From Citrobacter sp. Res13-Sevr-PEB04-36 (GTDB lineage: Bacteria; Pseudomonadota; Gammaproteobacteria; Enterobacterales; Enterobacteriaceae): a stretch of DNA of 64,000 nt. This document shows, piece after piece, positions 10,656-23,051 of the stretch (its first letter is position 1; each line of letters starts with the position of its first letter). The notes beneath the pieces are model-generated. The model was not told where the DNA came from. It saw nothing but the letters and a program-made list of their open reading frames with translations, and did not search any database. The stretch covers positions 62,001 through 126,000 of the forward strand of contig NZ_JADABY010000043.1 of NCBI RefSeq assembly GCF_015672735.1. Direction: 5' to 3'. The translations under genes and the position numbers were made by a program.

Positions 10656-11925
10656 TACCATCACCATTCGTCAGGCACGTTTACAGGGACGCGAAGGGTT
10701 ATGGCAACTCACGATTGAAAACGGGTGTTTTAGCCGTATTGAATCTCAGGAAGCCGCACCTTTACCGCTGGGTGAGGTCCTGGACGCTGAAGGTGGACTC
10801 GCCATCCCGCCATTCGTCGAGCCGCATATCCATCTGGACACCACGCAAACGGCAGGCGAGCCAAACTGGAATCAGTCGGGTACGCTGTTTGAAGGTATTG
10901 AGCGCTGGGCTGAACGTAAAGCGATGCTGACCCACGAAGACGTGAAGACGCGTGCCATGCAGACCCTGAAATGGCAGATGGCCAACGGCATCCAGTATGT
11001 CCGTACGCACGTTGACGTTTCCGATCCCACGTTAACGGCACTGAAAGCGATGCTGGAAGTGAAGCAAGAAATCGCGCCATGGGTGGATCTGCAAATTGTG
11101 GCGTTCCCACAAGAAGGAATTCTTTCTTACCCAAACGGTGAGGCGCTGTTAGAAGAAGCGATGCGTCTGGGGGCCGACGTCATTGGTGCGATTCCCCACT
11201 TTGAATTTACGCGTGAATATGGCGTGGAGTCGCTGCATAAAATTTTCGCCCTGGCCCAGAAGTACGACAGGCTTATCGACGTGCACTGTGACGAAATTGA
11301 TGATGAGCAATCACGCTTTGTTGAAACCGTTGCAGCACTAGCGCATCGCGACGGAATGGGCGGGCGCGTCACTGGCAGTCATACCACAGCGATGCACTCC
11401 TATAATGGCGCGTATGCCTCCCGCCTTTTCCGTCTGCTAAAAATGTCAGGCATTAACTTTGTCGCTAATCCCCTGGTGAACATTCACCTGCAGGGACGTT
11501 TTGACACCTATCCCAAGCGTCGCGGTGTCACCCGCGTCAAAGAGATGCTGGAGGCGGACATCAACGTCTGCTTTGGCCATGATGATGTCTTTGATCCGTG
11601 GTATCCGCTGGGAACCGCGAATATGCTGCAGGTGCTGCATATGGGATTACACGTGTGCCAACTGATGGGATACGGGCAGATTAATGATGGTCTGAACCTG
11701 ATAACCACTCACAGCGCAAAAACCCTGCACTTGCAAGACTACGGCCTGAGTGTTGGAAATTCCGCTAACCTGGTAATTTTACCGGCAGAAAATGGGTTTG
11801 ACGCAGTGCGTCGCCAGACACCTGCCCGTTATTCCATTCGCCACGGACGGGTCATTGCCGAGACAGTTCCGAGCCAAACAACGCTGCATCTGTCGCAGCC
11901 AGAAACTGTGACATTTAAGCGGTAG
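10645..11925 (+). CDS. codA: Cytosine deaminase
   Basis: Metal-dependent amidohydrolase that converts cytosine to uracil and ammonia in the cytoplasm, for pyrimidine salvage and nitrogen. It is 426 aa (E. coli 427). Metal-binding motif PHIHLDTT has His61 and His63; later motifs are [18 protein letters not shown] and [10 protein letters not shown], which holds the catalytic and metal-binding Asp. ATG 10645 has GGAGG at 10634-10638 and lies inside the end of codB. Convergent with nanQ across a shared hairpin. Confidence 0.96.
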   Translation: MQTNTITIRQARLQGREGLWQLTIENGCFSRIESQEAAPLPLGEVLDAEGGLAIPPFVEPHIHLDTTQTAGEPNWNQSGTLFEGIERWAERKAMLTHEDVKTRAMQTLKWQMANGIQYVRTHVDVSDPTLTALKAMLEVKQEIAPWVDLQIVAFPQEGILSYPNGEALLEEAMRLGADVIGAIPHFEFTREYGVESLHKIFALAQKYDRLIDVHCDEIDDEQSRFVETVAALAHRDGMGGRVTGSHTTAMHSYNGAYASRLFRLLKMSGINFVANPLVNIHLQGRFDTYPKRRGVTRVKEMLEADINVCFGHDDVFDPWYPLGTANMLQVLHMGLHVCQLMGYGQINDGLNLITTHSAKTLHLQDYGLSVGNSANLVILPAENGFDAVRRQTPARYSIRHGRVIAETVPSQTTLHLSQPETVTFKR

Positions 11926-11938
11926 GTTGTCTTTTGGA

Positions 11939-11970
11939 TCATTGCCGCAGACACGCAGCTGCGGCAATGA
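11939..11970. terminator. Bidirectional hairpin between codA and nanQ
   Basis: TCATTGCCGCAG (11939-11950) pairs perfectly with CTGCGGCAATGA (11959-11970) around an 8-nt loop. It lies between two convergent genes and probably serves both. No strong U tract on either side. Confidence 0.65.
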
Positions 11971-11990
11971 CCATGTTGGAGTATTTCCTG

Positions 11991-13326
<1,336 letters not shown>

Positions 13327-13330
<4 letters not shown>

Positions 13331-13371
13331 AGCACGACCTTTTTCAGCGTCAGTTGCTCAAGTAACGACAT
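13327..13371 (-). pseudogene. nanE: nanE remnant: internally deleted ManNAc-6-P 2-epimerase
   Basis: In enteric nan operons nanE (about 229 codons) lies between nanT and nanK. Here only 88 bp separate them. They contain a 14-codon [17 protein letters not shown], with a GGGAA ribosome-binding site upstream. MSLLEQL matches the NanE N terminus (E. coli MSLLAQL) and LKKVVL matches the C terminus (E. coli MKKAVL); the ATGA overlap with nanK is kept. This is therefore a clean in-frame deletion of about 215 codons. The remaining peptide cannot be an epimerase. Whether another nanE exists in the genome cannot be seen here. Confidence 0.88.
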
Positions 13372-13418
13372 ACTAATTCCCTTACCAAAATAGCCCGGTG
13401 CAGGACCGGGCAATCGGA

Positions 13419-14909
13419 TTAACTTTTTGATTTCACCAGTGCGCTTTTATCGCTGCCAAACGGCACGGCTCCGCTAAACGGTTTACCATCGATGGCATCA
13501 TGAGTACGCAGTGCTTCCGGACGCAGCCAGCGCTGCACGCGGGACGGCATATCAAGGCCAATCAACAGGATCACCACAAAGGTCAGGCTGAACGACAGCG
13601 ATCCCAGCGCCGTACCCAGATCCAGACGCTGTGCAATCAACGCCCCGATGATCGGTGCCAGTGCCCCGCCCAGTGCACCCACGTTGTAGGTAAAACCCAG
13701 ACCCGCTGCACGCTGGTCGGTATCGAAATAGCCGCCGATCAGTTTGGGTAAGATCCCAGAGATCCCCTGCCCGAGCATTTGCTGGAAAAACAGCAGCAAT
13801 CCCAGTACCCAGACGTTGGCACCGCCAATCGCAAACACGGGAATAATCAGCAACTGTGAGGCCAGCAGGCTGTAGACATAGGCTTTGCGCGTACCCAGCC
13901 AATCACCCAGAAAACCACCGACACAACAGCCTACCGCCGCCCCAAAGCCGCTAAAGAACAGTACTCTGGCAACCGTCGACGGGTCATACATCAGTTCAGT
14001 TTTCAGGTAAGTCGGCAGCAGCGCCTGAATTGGCCACGAATAAAGGAAGGCGAACAGCACCACCACCATCAGCATCACGCCCGTTGGCCAGCGTTTACCG
14101 CTGCTTTGCACCATAAAGCTAATGAAGATAAACGCGCAGACCAGCCCGAGGGCAGCCACGATGGCCGCGTTTTGCAGGTTGCCAGCAAAACAGAACCACA
14201 GCGCGGTTGCGGCGGCGAGCGTCATCAGAATATTAATGACCCGATGTTCACCCCGATAGAGAATATCCACCATAGTGCGCACCGGCGCTTTGCCTTCGTG
14301 TTTTTCTTTCCAGTCTTCGGCTTCCGGAATATTTTTACGCAGCCAGAGGGCGAAGATAATCGGCACAATGCCGATGAAAAACAGCGCTCGCCACCCCCAC
14401 ACCGGTACCACCAGACTGTAGACCTGGGCGGCGATCACCGCGCCCACGGAGAAGCCCGAAATCAGGAAACCACTGGCTTTATTGCGCAACTGTTTAGGCC
14501 AACTTTCAATCACATAGGTCGCACTCGAACCGTACTCACCCGCCATCCCCATACCGATAACCAGGCGGGCGATAAACATTGTGGTGTAGCCCGGCGCAAA
14601 GCCGCAGGCCAGCGTCCCTAGCGAGAACAAAATGATGCTGGTGACCATTGCCAGGCGACGCCCATAGCGATCGCCCATCGCCCCCAGCATCAACCCGCCG
14701 AACCAGCGAGAAATAAAGGCGGCCGAGATCAGGCTGGCGGCCTGCACCGTCGTCAACCCGAACTCACCTTGTACTTCCGTCAGTACAAGGGCAATCAAGA
14801 CAAAATCAAAACCATCCAGCAAATATCCCAGCCAGGCGGCGGAGAATGCGCGCCATTGTGCCCGGTTGAGATGGCGGTACCACGGAATGCTCTGGGTAGA
14901 AGTACTCAT
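13419..14909 (-). CDS. nanT: Sialic acid transporter NanT
   Basis: Proton-coupled major facilitator superfamily importer of N-acetylneuraminate in the inner membrane. It is 496 aa, the same as E. coli, with the longer than usual 14-helix layout. MFS motifs are visible in [10 protein letters not shown] (loop 2-3) and [12 protein letters not shown]. It lies third from the promoter in nanR-controlled order: nanA, nanT, nanE remnant, nanK, nanQ. A REP element lies between it and nanA, which may protect the upstream nanA message. Confidence 0.96.
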   Translation of the reverse strand: MSTSTQSIPWYRHLNRAQWRAFSAAWLGYLLDGFDFVLIALVLTEVQGEFGLTTVQAASLISAAFISRWFGGLMLGAMGDRYGRRLAMVTSIILFSLGTLACGFAPGYTTMFIARLVIGMGMAGEYGSSATYVIESWPKQLRNKASGFLISGFSVGAVIAAQVYSLVVPVWGWRALFFIGIVPIIFALWLRKNIPEAEDWKEKHEGKAPVRTMVDILYRGEHRVINILMTLAAATALWFCFAGNLQNAAIVAALGLVCAFIFISFMVQSSGKRWPTGVMLMVVVLFAFLYSWPIQALLPTYLKTELMYDPSTVARVLFFSGFGAAVGCCVGGFLGDWLGTRKAYVYSLLASQLLIIPVFAIGGANVWVLGLLLFFQQMLGQGISGILPKLIGGYFDTDQRAAGLGFTYNVGALGGALAPIIGALIAQRLDLGTALGSLSFSLTFVVILLIGLDMPSRVQRWLRPEALRTHDAIDGKPFSGAVPFGSDKSALVKSKS

Positions 14910-14953
14910 GTGACTCTCCCGACGATTTTCATTGTTGTACTGGTGGGCGACTG

Positions 14954-15016
14954 TGCCTCATCCGGCCTACGGTCTGCCTGTGTAGGCCGGGCAAGCGAAG
15001 CCCCCCCGGCAATCCG
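14954..15016. repeat. REP element between nanA and nanT
   Basis: GCCTCATCCGGCCTAC and GTAGGCCGGGCAAGCG form REP-type inverted arms inside the nan transcript. REP elements in such places often stabilise the upstream message; here that would favour nanA. The run of seven Cs near 15001-15007 is an oddity. Confidence 0.75.
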
Positions 15017-15019
15017 CTG

Positions 15020-15913
15020 TTACGCCTTTTCTGCCAGCAGTTGGTTAGCCAGCGCTTTCAGTTCTGGCAGATACTTTTCGTCAACAGGTGCAAATGGCTT
15101 ACGGCACAGTGGGACGGAAACCACGTCCATATAGTGCAGAACCGTTTTCAGTCCACGGAACACGCCGACTTTAATCAGCAGGTCGATAACCTTATTGCAC
15201 TCAGTTTGCAGTTTTTGTGCCGTCTGGATGTCGCCTTCTTTGAGTGCTTTCACTATTCCCTGATAGCGCCAGCCCATGATGTTGTAGGTGCTGCCGATAC
15301 CACCGTCTGCCCCAGCCAGCAGACCAGACGCGAAAATTTCGTCATAACCGTTGTACAGCACCAAATCCGGATGGGCGCGGCGGATCTGCTCCATCTGATA
15401 GAGATCCCCAGAAGTCTGCTTCAGTGCGCCAACCCCAGGCAGCGTCACCAGCGTGTTGATCTGATCCAGCGTCAGTTTTACGCCGCTCAGCGCCGGGATG
15501 TTATAGACCACCATTGGCAAGCCATCAGAGGAATCAATAATTGCACGGTAGTGATCGCAGTGCTCTTCAAAGCTGAACGGATAGTAAAACGGTGTGACGG
15601 CGGAGACGGCATCAAAGCCGTAGCGGTGAGCTGCGCTCGCCAACTGCTGGCTCTCTTCGGTGCTCACCGTGCCCACATGCGCGATAAGCGTGATTTTACC
15701 CTTCGCTTCTTCCGCCACGATCTCCAGTACCTGCTCTCTTTCAGCCCGGTTCTGGACAAACGCTTCACCCGTTGAGCCACCGACGTACAGGCCATCAACA
15801 CCCTGCCCAATGTTGAAACGTACCAGACGACGTAGGCTCTCAATGTCCAGTCGCTGTTGGTTGTCGAATGGGGTTAACAACGCTGGCATTACGCCTCTTA
15901 AATCTCTTGCCAT
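15020..15913 (-). CDS. nanA: N-acetylneuraminate lyase
   Basis: Class I aldolase that splits sialic acid into ManNAc and pyruvate. It is 297 aa and aligns without gaps to E. coli NanA. The pyruvate-binding GGSTGEAF motif, the catalytic Tyr of [10 protein letters not shown] and the Schiff-base Lys of [10 protein letters not shown] (Tyr137 and Lys165 by alignment) are all present. First gene of the operon, directly behind the NanR operator. Confidence 0.97.
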   Translation of the reverse strand: MARDLRGVMPALLTPFDNQQRLDIESLRRLVRFNIGQGVDGLYVGGSTGEAFVQNRAEREQVLEIVAEEAKGKITLIAHVGTVSTEESQQLASAAHRYGFDAVSAVTPFYYPFSFEEHCDHYRAIIDSSDGLPMVVYNIPALSGVKLTLDQINTLVTLPGVGALKQTSGDLYQMEQIRRAHPDLVLYNGYDEIFASGLLAGADGGIGSTYNIMGWRYQGIVKALKEGDIQTAQKLQTECNKVIDLLIKVGVFRGLKTVLHYMDVVSVPLCRKPFAPVDEKYLPELKALANQLLAEKA

Positions 15914-15948
15914 AACTACCTCTGTCGATGATTAGTGTTGCCTAACTG

Positions 15949-15971
15949 CATACCTTTATACCTGTTATACC
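15949..15971 (-). promoter_or_regulatory. NanR operator: three GGTATA-type direct repeats
   Basis: Read on the minus strand, repeats are GGTATA (15966-15971), GGTATA (15957-15962) and GGTATG (15949-15954), spaced 3 and 2 bp. This is the layout of the E. coli nanA operator, where NanR binds and sialic acid releases it. The promoter-distal two are perfect; the third ends in G instead of A. Confidence 0.85.
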
Positions 15972-16080
15972 AGATCAAATAAGCAGCAATACAATACAGA
16001 ACGCTTATATTGCGATCTGCCTCACTAAACACTTCATCCTGCAAGTCGCCTCTGTGTTTAAACGATCGTCAGGATCGGGA

Positions 16081-16872
16081 TTATTTACGCAATTTTTTAT
16101 TTTTACCGAAGGCGTGCCAGGTAGCGGAAACGCTGTTGAGATGTTGTTGTAGTGCGCGGTCTGCTTCATCAGGATCGTGCTGACGAATGGCGTCGACAAT
16201 AGCAATATGCTGCTGATAACTCACGCTATTGTGTTCGTATAACTCACGTTCGGCGACGGTCGGACGTGCAGCAATCAACCAGTCCAGCAGCGCGACGTGG
16301 ATCGCCATAAAGATGGGGTTGCCGGGGATCTCCGCCAGCACACGGTGAAAATCCACGTCCGAACGGATGAACAGTGCGTTGTCATCCAGCGACTGGCTGT
16401 TGATCTCCAGCGCCCTGGACAGCCTGTCAATTTGCTCGTCGGTTGCATGCTCAGCGGCGTAACGTACCAGGCTTGATTCAAAGAACAGCCGCAACTGTTC
16501 GAAGTGAGCGATGCCACCAGGATGCGAGAGAAAGTCTTTCGCCATACCCGACAGCTCGCCAATGATGGTGTCCGCAGACGGACGCGAAACGCGGGCACGT
16601 TCGCCATTGTTGATTTGGACCAGGCCTTTACGTTTTAACGCCGCCAGGGCTTCTCGCACGGAAGGACGGCCGACATTAAAGAAGGCCATCAGCTCCCGCT
16701 CGGACGGCAGCTGTTCACCCTCGCCAAATTCCCGGCGGCGAATCATCTGTTCCAGTTCTTCTTCAACCATTTCAGACAGTTTTTTACGTGCCAAAGGGCG
16801 GTTACGTAAACTACGGCCAATGGTGGATGGAGAGTCTTCAGCTTGCGAATCAAATGCGTTCATAGGGTCCAT
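16081..16872 (-). CDS. nanR: Transcriptional repressor NanR
   Basis: GntR-family repressor of the FadR subfamily that controls sialic acid genes and is inactivated by Neu5Ac. It is 263 aa as in E. coli. The N-terminal winged helix ([26 protein letters not shown] region, about residues 55-80) is followed by an FCD ligand domain with its metal-binding Asp and His residues. I used the ATG at 16872; an internal ATG at 16863 is also possible. It lies 167 bp upstream of nanA on the same strand. Confidence 0.95.
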   Translation of the reverse strand: MDPMNAFDSQAEDSPSTIGRSLRNRPLARKKLSEMVEEELEQMIRRREFGEGEQLPSERELMAFFNVGRPSVREALAALKRKGLVQINNGERARVSRPSADTIIGELSGMAKDFLSHPGGIAHFEQLRLFFESSLVRYAAEHATDEQIDRLSRALEINSQSLDDNALFIRSDVDFHRVLAEIPGNPIFMAIHVALLDWLIAARPTVAERELYEHNSVSYQQHIAIVDAIRQHDPDEADRALQQHLNSVSATWHAFGKNKKLRK

Positions 16873-17231
16873 TCAGCTAAGTCGTGGTGAAAAACAACAG
16901 CAGGTTCATCGTAACACAGGATCGAAAGCAGGGTGAAATGGAGGTCAATCAGGTGAGCCGACTTATTGATAATATATGAAATACAAATATCTTTTCGCTC
17001 ACAAATGACCTGATGAATTTTAATTTTCTGGCATTACGTCGCATTGATGAAATCTGCGAACATGATCGTGAAAAATAATCATAACCTACTATTTTAAAAC
17101 AAAAAATAATTTTAACTTGATTTAAAAAATACGATATTCACTCCATAAAAAACGTATAAAAAAATATAACATCCGATTTTATAACCACGTTATTACCGGA
17201 TTTATCTTCTTTCCTGGCATGGAGTGAAAAA
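16873..17231. promoter_or_regulatory. AT-rich divergent region between nanR and dcuD
   Basis: No gene found in 359 bp. The stretch from about 17085 to 17185 is very AT-rich with A and T runs, typical of H-NS-prone or bent upstream DNA. GGAGTG lies just before the dcuD ATG. A 21-codon ORF at 17013-17078 has no ribosome-binding site and I do not call it. Confidence 0.5.
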
Positions 17232-18599
17232 ATGTTCGGCATTATACTTTCCGTCATCGTTTTATTAACGATGGGTTACCTGATCCTCAAAAACTACAAA
17301 CCTCAGGTGGTACTGGCGGCAGCCGGGATCTTCTTAATGATCTGCGGCGTCTGGTTGGGCTACGGAGCACTGGTCGCGCCCGAGAAAAGCAGCGGCTATC
17401 TGCTGGTCGATATTTATAACGAAATTCTGCGTATGCTCTCAAGCCGCGCAGCTGGGCTGGGATTGTCGATCATGGCCGTTGGTGGCTATGCCCGCTATAT
17501 GGACAGGATGGGAGCCAGCCGGGCGATGGTAAGCCTGCTGAGCCGTCCGCTAAAGCTAATCCGCTCACCGTATATCGTGCTTGCCGCCACCTATGTGATC
17601 GGTCAGATCATGGCGCAGTTCATTACCAGCGCCTCCGGGTTAGGGATGCTGCTGATGGTCACCCTCTTCCCTACGCTGGTCAGCCTTGGCGTAAGTCGTT
17701 TGTCGGCGGTTGCGGTCATTGCCACGTCAATGTCGATTGAATGGGGCATTCTGGAAACTAACTCAATTTTTGCCGCACAGGTGGCGGGAATGAAGATTGC
17801 CACCTACTTCTTTCATTACCAGCTACCTGTGGCCTCGTGCGTGATAATCGCTGTCGCGGTTGCACACTTTTTTGTACAGCGTCGGTTTGACCGCAAGTCG
17901 GCACCAGACAACATTGGCTTTGCCGAACAAAAATTGCTGGAAGATGTTCCGCCGCTCTATTACGCCATTTTACCGGTGATGCCACTGATTCTGATGCTAG
18001 GCTCTCTGTTCCTTGCGCATAGCGGGTTAATGAAAGCAGAGCTGAATCTGGTAGTGGTGATGTTGATGAGCATGACAGTTACCATGCTTGTCGAGTTCTT
18101 CCGGAAGCACAATCTGCGCGAAACCATGGATGATGTGCAGGCATTTTTTGACGGTATGGGCACCCAGTTCGCCAATGTCGTTACGCTGGTCGTCGCCGGT
18201 GAGATCTTTGCCAAAGGCTTAACCACCATCGGCACCGTCGACGCGGTGATTAGGGGTGCGGAGCATTCCGGGCTTGGCGGTATCGGCGTGATGATCATCA
18301 TGGCTGTAGTCATCGCGGCCTGCGCCATTGTAATGGGTTCCGGCAATGCACCATTTATGTCTTTCGCCAGCCTGATCCCGGATATCGCCGCAGGACTGCA
18401 TATTCCGGCGGTGGTGATGATTATGCCAATGCACTTCGCCACCACGCTGGCCCGCGCGGTTTCACCGATTACTGCGGTTATTGTGGTGACCTCTGGTATT
18501 GCTGGCGTATCGCCTTTTGAAGTGGTTAAACGTACGGCGATCCCGATGGCGGTAGGATTTGTGGTGAATATGATAGCCACGATCGTGCTGTTTTATTGA
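17232..18599 (+). CDS. dcuD: Putative C4-dicarboxylate transporter DcuD
   Basis: Inner-membrane protein of the DcuC family, 455 aa, the same as E. coli DcuD and highly similar throughout. About 12 membrane segments are visible, with family motifs [13 protein letters not shown] and [10 protein letters not shown]. By family it should exchange or take up succinate, fumarate or malate, but E. coli DcuD has no clear phenotype. The shared hairpin at 18619 ends it against sspB. Confidence 0.9.
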   Translation: MFGIILSVIVLLTMGYLILKNYKPQVVLAAAGIFLMICGVWLGYGALVAPEKSSGYLLVDIYNEILRMLSSRAAGLGLSIMAVGGYARYMDRMGASRAMVSLLSRPLKLIRSPYIVLAATYVIGQIMAQFITSASGLGMLLMVTLFPTLVSLGVSRLSAVAVIATSMSIEWGILETNSIFAAQVAGMKIATYFFHYQLPVASCVIIAVAVAHFFVQRRFDRKSAPDNIGFAEQKLLEDVPPLYYAILPVMPLILMLGSLFLAHSGLMKAELNLVVVMLMSMTVTMLVEFFRKHNLRETMDDVQAFFDGMGTQFANVVTLVVAGEIFAKGLTTIGTVDAVIRGAEHSGLGGIGVMIIMAVVIAACAIVMGSGNAPFMSFASLIPDIAAGLHIPAVVMIMPMHFATTLARAVSPITAVIVVTSGIAGVSPFEVVKRTAIPMAVGFVVNMIATIVLFY

Positions 18600-18618
18600 T
18601 GCCTGGCACAGAAAGCAA

Positions 18619-18640
18619 AACAGGCCCGAAAGGGCCTGTT
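18619..18640. terminator. Bidirectional terminator between dcuD and sspB
   Basis: AACAGGCCC, loop GAAA, GGGCCTGTT, followed by TGATTTT on the plus strand and a T-rich tail (TTTTGC) on the minus strand. A strong GAAA tetraloop hairpin serving both convergent genes. Confidence 0.9.
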
Positions 18641-18645
18641 TGATT

Positions 18646-19149
18646 TTACTTCACTACGCGTAGCGCCGGACGCCCACCACGCGGAGGTGGCGGCGTGTCA
18701 TCCGGGTCGTTGTCATCACTGTGATCGGGCTTATCGCCATCAATAACTGACATGACCGTTTCACTTTCAAAGCCGGACGCATCGTTGTCGTCATCATTTA
18801 AGCTGGCGACATCTTCGTCGTAGGCTGCTTCTGGCTCGAACATGGTACCTGCGCCGTTTTCACGAGCATAGATAGCCAAAACCGCAGCCAGCGGCACAGA
18901 AACCTGACGCGGTATACCGCCAAAGCGCGCATTAAAACGTACTTCGTCGTTAGCCAGTTCCAGGTTGCCCACCGCACGTGGAGCAATATTCAGAACAATT
19001 TGCCCGTCACGCGCATATTCCATAGGAACCTGCACATCCGGAAGCGTCACATCCACCACCAGGTGCGGCGTGAGCTGGTTGTCTAACAACCACTCATAGA
19101 ATGCGCGCAGCAGATACGGACGGCGCGGTGATAGCTGTGGCAAATCCAT
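18646..19149 (-). CDS. sspB: ClpXP protease specificity-enhancing factor SspB
   Basis: Adaptor that brings SsrA-tagged proteins to ClpXP. It is 167 aa (E. coli 165). The N-terminal substrate-binding domain (MDLPQLSPRRPYLLRAFYEW) is nearly identical to E. coli; the acidic linker is variable; the extreme C terminus GGRPALRVVK is the ClpX-binding tail. It lies 5 bp after sspA on the same strand, so it is the second gene of the sspAB operon. Confidence 0.96.
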   Translation of the reverse strand: MDLPQLSPRRPYLLRAFYEWLLDNQLTPHLVVDVTLPDVQVPMEYARDGQIVLNIAPRAVGNLELANDEVRFNARFGGIPRQVSVPLAAVLAIYARENGAGTMFEPEAAYDEDVASLNDDDNDASGFESETVMSVIDGDKPDHSDDNDPDDTPPPPRGGRPALRVVK

Positions 19150-19154
19150 ACAGA

Positions 19155-19793
19155 TTAACCCCGGCCCAGACGCATTTCACGTTCAGGCTCAGTCAGAGAA
19201 GCCAGGAAAGAGTCACGTTCAAAGACGCGAGTCATATACCCTTTCAGCTCTTTCGAGCCTGCACCACTGAATTCAATACCTAACTGCGGTAAACGCCACA
19301 GCAGCGGTGCCAGGTAGCAGTCTACCAGGCTGAACTCATCGCTCAGGAAATACGGTTTCTGACCAAACACTGGCGCAATCGCCAGCAGCTCTTCGCGCAG
19401 TCGCTTGCGGGCGACGTCAGCTTCAGAAGCAGAACCGTTTACGATGACGTTCATCAGCGTATACCAGTCTTTTTCAATACGCTGCATGTACAGGCGGCTT
19501 TCACCACGCGCAACCGGGTAAACCGGCATCAGCGGCGGATGTGGGAAACGCTCATCCAGGTATTCCATAATGATGCGAGATTCCCATAGGGTCAGCTCAC
19601 GATCCACCAGTGTCGGTACGCTCTGATTCGGGTTGAGGTCGATCAGATCCTGAGGTGGATTGTCTTTCTCCACATGCTCAATCTCGAAACTAACACCTTT
19701 CTCCGCCAGTACAATGCGGACCTGATGGCTATAGATGTCAGTAGGACCAGAAAACAGCGTCATTACCGAACGTTTGTTGGCAGCGACAGCCAT
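19155..19793 (-). CDS. sspA: Stringent starvation protein A
   Basis: RNA-polymerase-associated protein with a glutathione S-transferase fold that helps bacterial acid resistance and phage transcription in E. coli. It is 212 aa and nearly identical to E. coli SspA. N-terminal thioredoxin-like part (MTLFSGPTDIYSHQVRI) and an all-helical C-terminal part are recognisable. Upstream lies a 300-bp gap holding its promoter and the rpsI terminator. Confidence 0.96.
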   Translation of the reverse strand: MAVAANKRSVMTLFSGPTDIYSHQVRIVLAEKGVSFEIEHVEKDNPPQDLIDLNPNQSVPTLVDRELTLWESRIIMEYLDERFPHPPLMPVYPVARGESRLYMQRIEKDWYTLMNVIVNGSASEADVARKRLREELLAIAPVFGQKPYFLSDEFSLVDCYLAPLLWRLPQLGIEFSGAGSKELKGYMTRVFERDSFLASLTEPEREMRLGRG

Positions 19794-20055
19794 GAAAACC
19801 TCCAGGTATATTCAGAATTTTTACTGCTACCAGCCACCAGGTGGCTAGCCAGAAGTGAAGTCACCCAGATTCGGAAAAGCCATTGCTGTTCAAAATACAA
19901 ACAAAAAATGAACAATACCGGACATTTGGGCAGAAAATTGGATGATAGTTTACCAGATTTTGTGACCTTTGTGGTGAGTCGATTCTGGAAATGGGAAAAA
20001 AGAGGTGGCAATCAGCAGATTACCGTGCTTATTCGCGGGTAAAAACCCATAAAAA

Positions 20056-20073
20056 AACCCGCCGAGGCGGGCT
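20056..20073 (-). terminator. Terminator after rpsI
   Basis: AACCCGCC-GA-GGCGGGCT on the plus strand; on the minus strand a GC hairpin followed by TTTTTTT. It closes the rplM-rpsI operon. Confidence 0.9.
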
Positions 20074-20109
20074 TTTTCGCAAATTGCAATCTGCCGAAGC
20101 AGAAACCAA

Positions 20110-20505
<396 letters not shown>

Positions 20506-20517
20506 CTATAATCCCGA

Positions 20518-21116
<599 letters not shown>

Positions 21117-21164
21117 GAGAAGTCAGGGTCAAAGATCGACCCCTTTATGTGATTTGCGATGGGT

Positions 21165-22292
21165 TTAACCGGCTAAATGTTCGCGCTTCAGATACTCTTC
21201 GCTTTGCATCTCCTGCAAACGCGACAAACAACGCTGGAATTCAAACTTCAGACGCTCTCCCTGGTAGATCTCATATAAAGGAGAAGCTGCGCTCACCACC
21301 AGCTTGACATGGCGTTCGTAGAACTCATCTACCAGCGCGATAAAGCGCCGGGCTTCACTCTCCATCAACATTGTCATTACCGGGACATCCGACAGCAACA
21401 CGGTGTGAAACAAGCGTGACAGCGCAATATAGTCGTGCTGGCTGCGGGCATCGACACACAGAGTGGTAAACGAGACGGCCAGCGTTTGGTTTTCAACGGC
21501 CAACGTCTGCATTGGACGATGATTTATCTCCAGCGTCGGCGCATGCGTGCTTTTGCTTCCCGCTAATGCCAGCCACAGCTTATCCATCTGACGCTGGTTT
21601 TCATCATTTAGCGGCGATAACCATAAATGCGCCTGAGTTAACGTACGCAGACGGTAATCAACTCCGGCATCCACATTCATGATGTCGCAATACTGTTTAA
21701 TCGCCTCAATCGCAGGAAGGAAACGGGCGCGCTGCAAACCGTTGCGGTACAGGTCATCAGGCGGAATATTGGATGTCGCCACCAGCGTGATGCCGCGGGC
21801 AAACAGCGCTTTCATTAAGCCACCGAGCAGCATCGCATCGGTGATATCTGAGACAAAAAACTCATCAAAGCACAGCACGTCGGTTTCTGCCTTAAAGCGG
21901 TCGGCAATCACTTCCAGCGGGTCGCTTTGCCCTTGCAGGGCGGTCAACTCTTCATGTACACGCAGCATAAAACGGTGGAAGTGCAAACGCTGTTTACGCG
22001 TGCCCGGCAAGCTATGGTAGAAAAGATCCATCAGCCAGGTTTTCCCGCGCCCCACGCCGCCCCACATATATAAACCACGCACCGGCGGGTTTTCTGTCGG
22101 TTCCCGTTTACCCAGTAATTTACCCAAGCGGGCCATCAACCCACTCTCCTGCAACGCAGGACGGGCTGGGGCAGTCAGTTTCTGGAAAATAATATCCAGT
22201 CGATTCACTGCCTCTTGCTGTACGTTGTCGGGTTGATGACTGCCGTCGTTGAGTGCCTGCTGGTAACGCGATGTCGGGGAAAAGCTTTGCAT
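21165..22292 (-). CDS. zapE: Cell division protein ZapE (AFG1-like ATPase)
   Basis: ATPase that acts on the FtsZ ring, mainly under low oxygen or stress in E. coli. It is 375 aa, the E. coli length. Walker A is GGVGRGKT at residues 78-85, Walker B is VLCFDEFFVSD, and a sensor ATSNIPP motif follows, as in the AFG1/LACE1 family. Divergent from zapG. Confidence 0.94.
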   Translation of the reverse strand: MQSFSPTSRYQQALNDGSHQPDNVQQEAVNRLDIIFQKLTAPARPALQESGLMARLGKLLGKREPTENPPVRGLYMWGGVGRGKTWLMDLFYHSLPGTRKQRLHFHRFMLRVHEELTALQGQSDPLEVIADRFKAETDVLCFDEFFVSDITDAMLLGGLMKALFARGITLVATSNIPPDDLYRNGLQRARFLPAIEAIKQYCDIMNVDAGVDYRLRTLTQAHLWLSPLNDENQRQMDKLWLALAGSKSTHAPTLEINHRPMQTLAVENQTLAVSFTTLCVDARSQHDYIALSRLFHTVLLSDVPVMTMLMESEARRFIALVDEFYERHVKLVVSAASPLYEIYQGERLKFEFQRCLSRLQEMQSEEYLKREHLAG

Positions 22293-22484
22293 GATGTTAT
22301 TGTTATTCCTTGAAAATCGATGTGCCGTCGCTCACGGTTGACGAAAAAAAGGCCGTTCTACACTACGCGATATAAAGTCGGGATTCCACTTCTACGGGAT
22401 TAGCGGTTATAGTGGCATAATCAGGCGCGGGCATGGAGCCTAAAGCCAACACCCTACGGAAACACAAGACAACGGGAGATGTTC

Positions 22485-22883
22485 ATGACCTGGGAATATG
22501 CGCTAATTGGGTTAGTCGTCGGTATCATTATTGGTGCCGTAGCCATGCGTTTTGGTAATCGTAAATTACGCCAACAGCAGGCATTGCAGTACGAACTGGA
22601 AAAGAACAAAGCTGAGCTGGAAGAGTATCGTGAAGAGCTGGTAAGTCACTTTGCCCGCAGTGCGGAGCTACTGGATAACATGGCCGACGACTATCGCCAG
22701 ATCTACCAGCATATGGCGAAGAGCTCCAGCAACCTGCTGCCAGGTATGTCACCGGAATCCAACCCATTCCGTAATCGTCTGGCAGAGTCTGAAGCAGGCA
22801 ACGATCAGGCACCAGTTCAGATGCCACGTGACTATTCCGAAGGGGCCTCCGGTCTGCTGCGTAGTGGCGCAAAGCGCGACTAA
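22485..22883 (+). CDS. zapG: Z-ring/envelope protein ZapG (YhcB)
   Basis: Small inner-membrane protein linking division and envelope synthesis (DUF1043). It is 132 aa. One N-terminal membrane segment (about residues 3-21, ALIGLVVGIIIGAVAM) is followed by a long Gln, Glu and Lys-rich coiled coil. ATG 22485 has GGGAG at 22474-22478; an ATG two codons upstream is less well placed. The C-terminal MPRDYSEGASGLLR motif is conserved. Confidence 0.93.
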   Translation: MTWEYALIGLVVGIIIGAVAMRFGNRKLRQQQALQYELEKNKAELEEYREELVSHFARSAELLDNMADDYRQIYQHMAKSSSNLLPGMSPESNPFRNRLAESEAGNDQAPVQMPRDYSEGASGLLRSGAKRD

Positions 22884-22907
22884 CTGCACAGCGTTAAGAA
22901 ATTTATT

Positions 22908-22926
22908 GGGCGCAGCAATTGCGCCC
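22908..22926 (+). terminator. Hairpin after zapG
   Basis: GGGCGCA, loop GCAAT, TGCGCCC, 25 bp after the zapG stop. No U tract follows, so termination is only probable. Confidence 0.5.
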
Positions 22927-23051
22927 TCCGCTTCTCTTCCCGTCCCAGCTATTATTTAGTCGTTAGCCGCATTGTGACCAAACCGAAAATTCAATAACAT
23001 CAAACTGTTTTGAATCATCTTCCGTTTACTCAAGGTACGAGAGCAGGATCA

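Noticed and set aside
17013-17078. 21-codon ORF (MNFNFLALRRIDEICEHDREK) between nanR and dcuD
   Set aside because: No ribosome-binding site, AT-rich surroundings and no family I recognise; could occur by chance.
21127-21132. TTGACC as -35 of rplM
   Set aside because: Only 10 bp from TATAAT; the spacing does not allow sigma-70 use.
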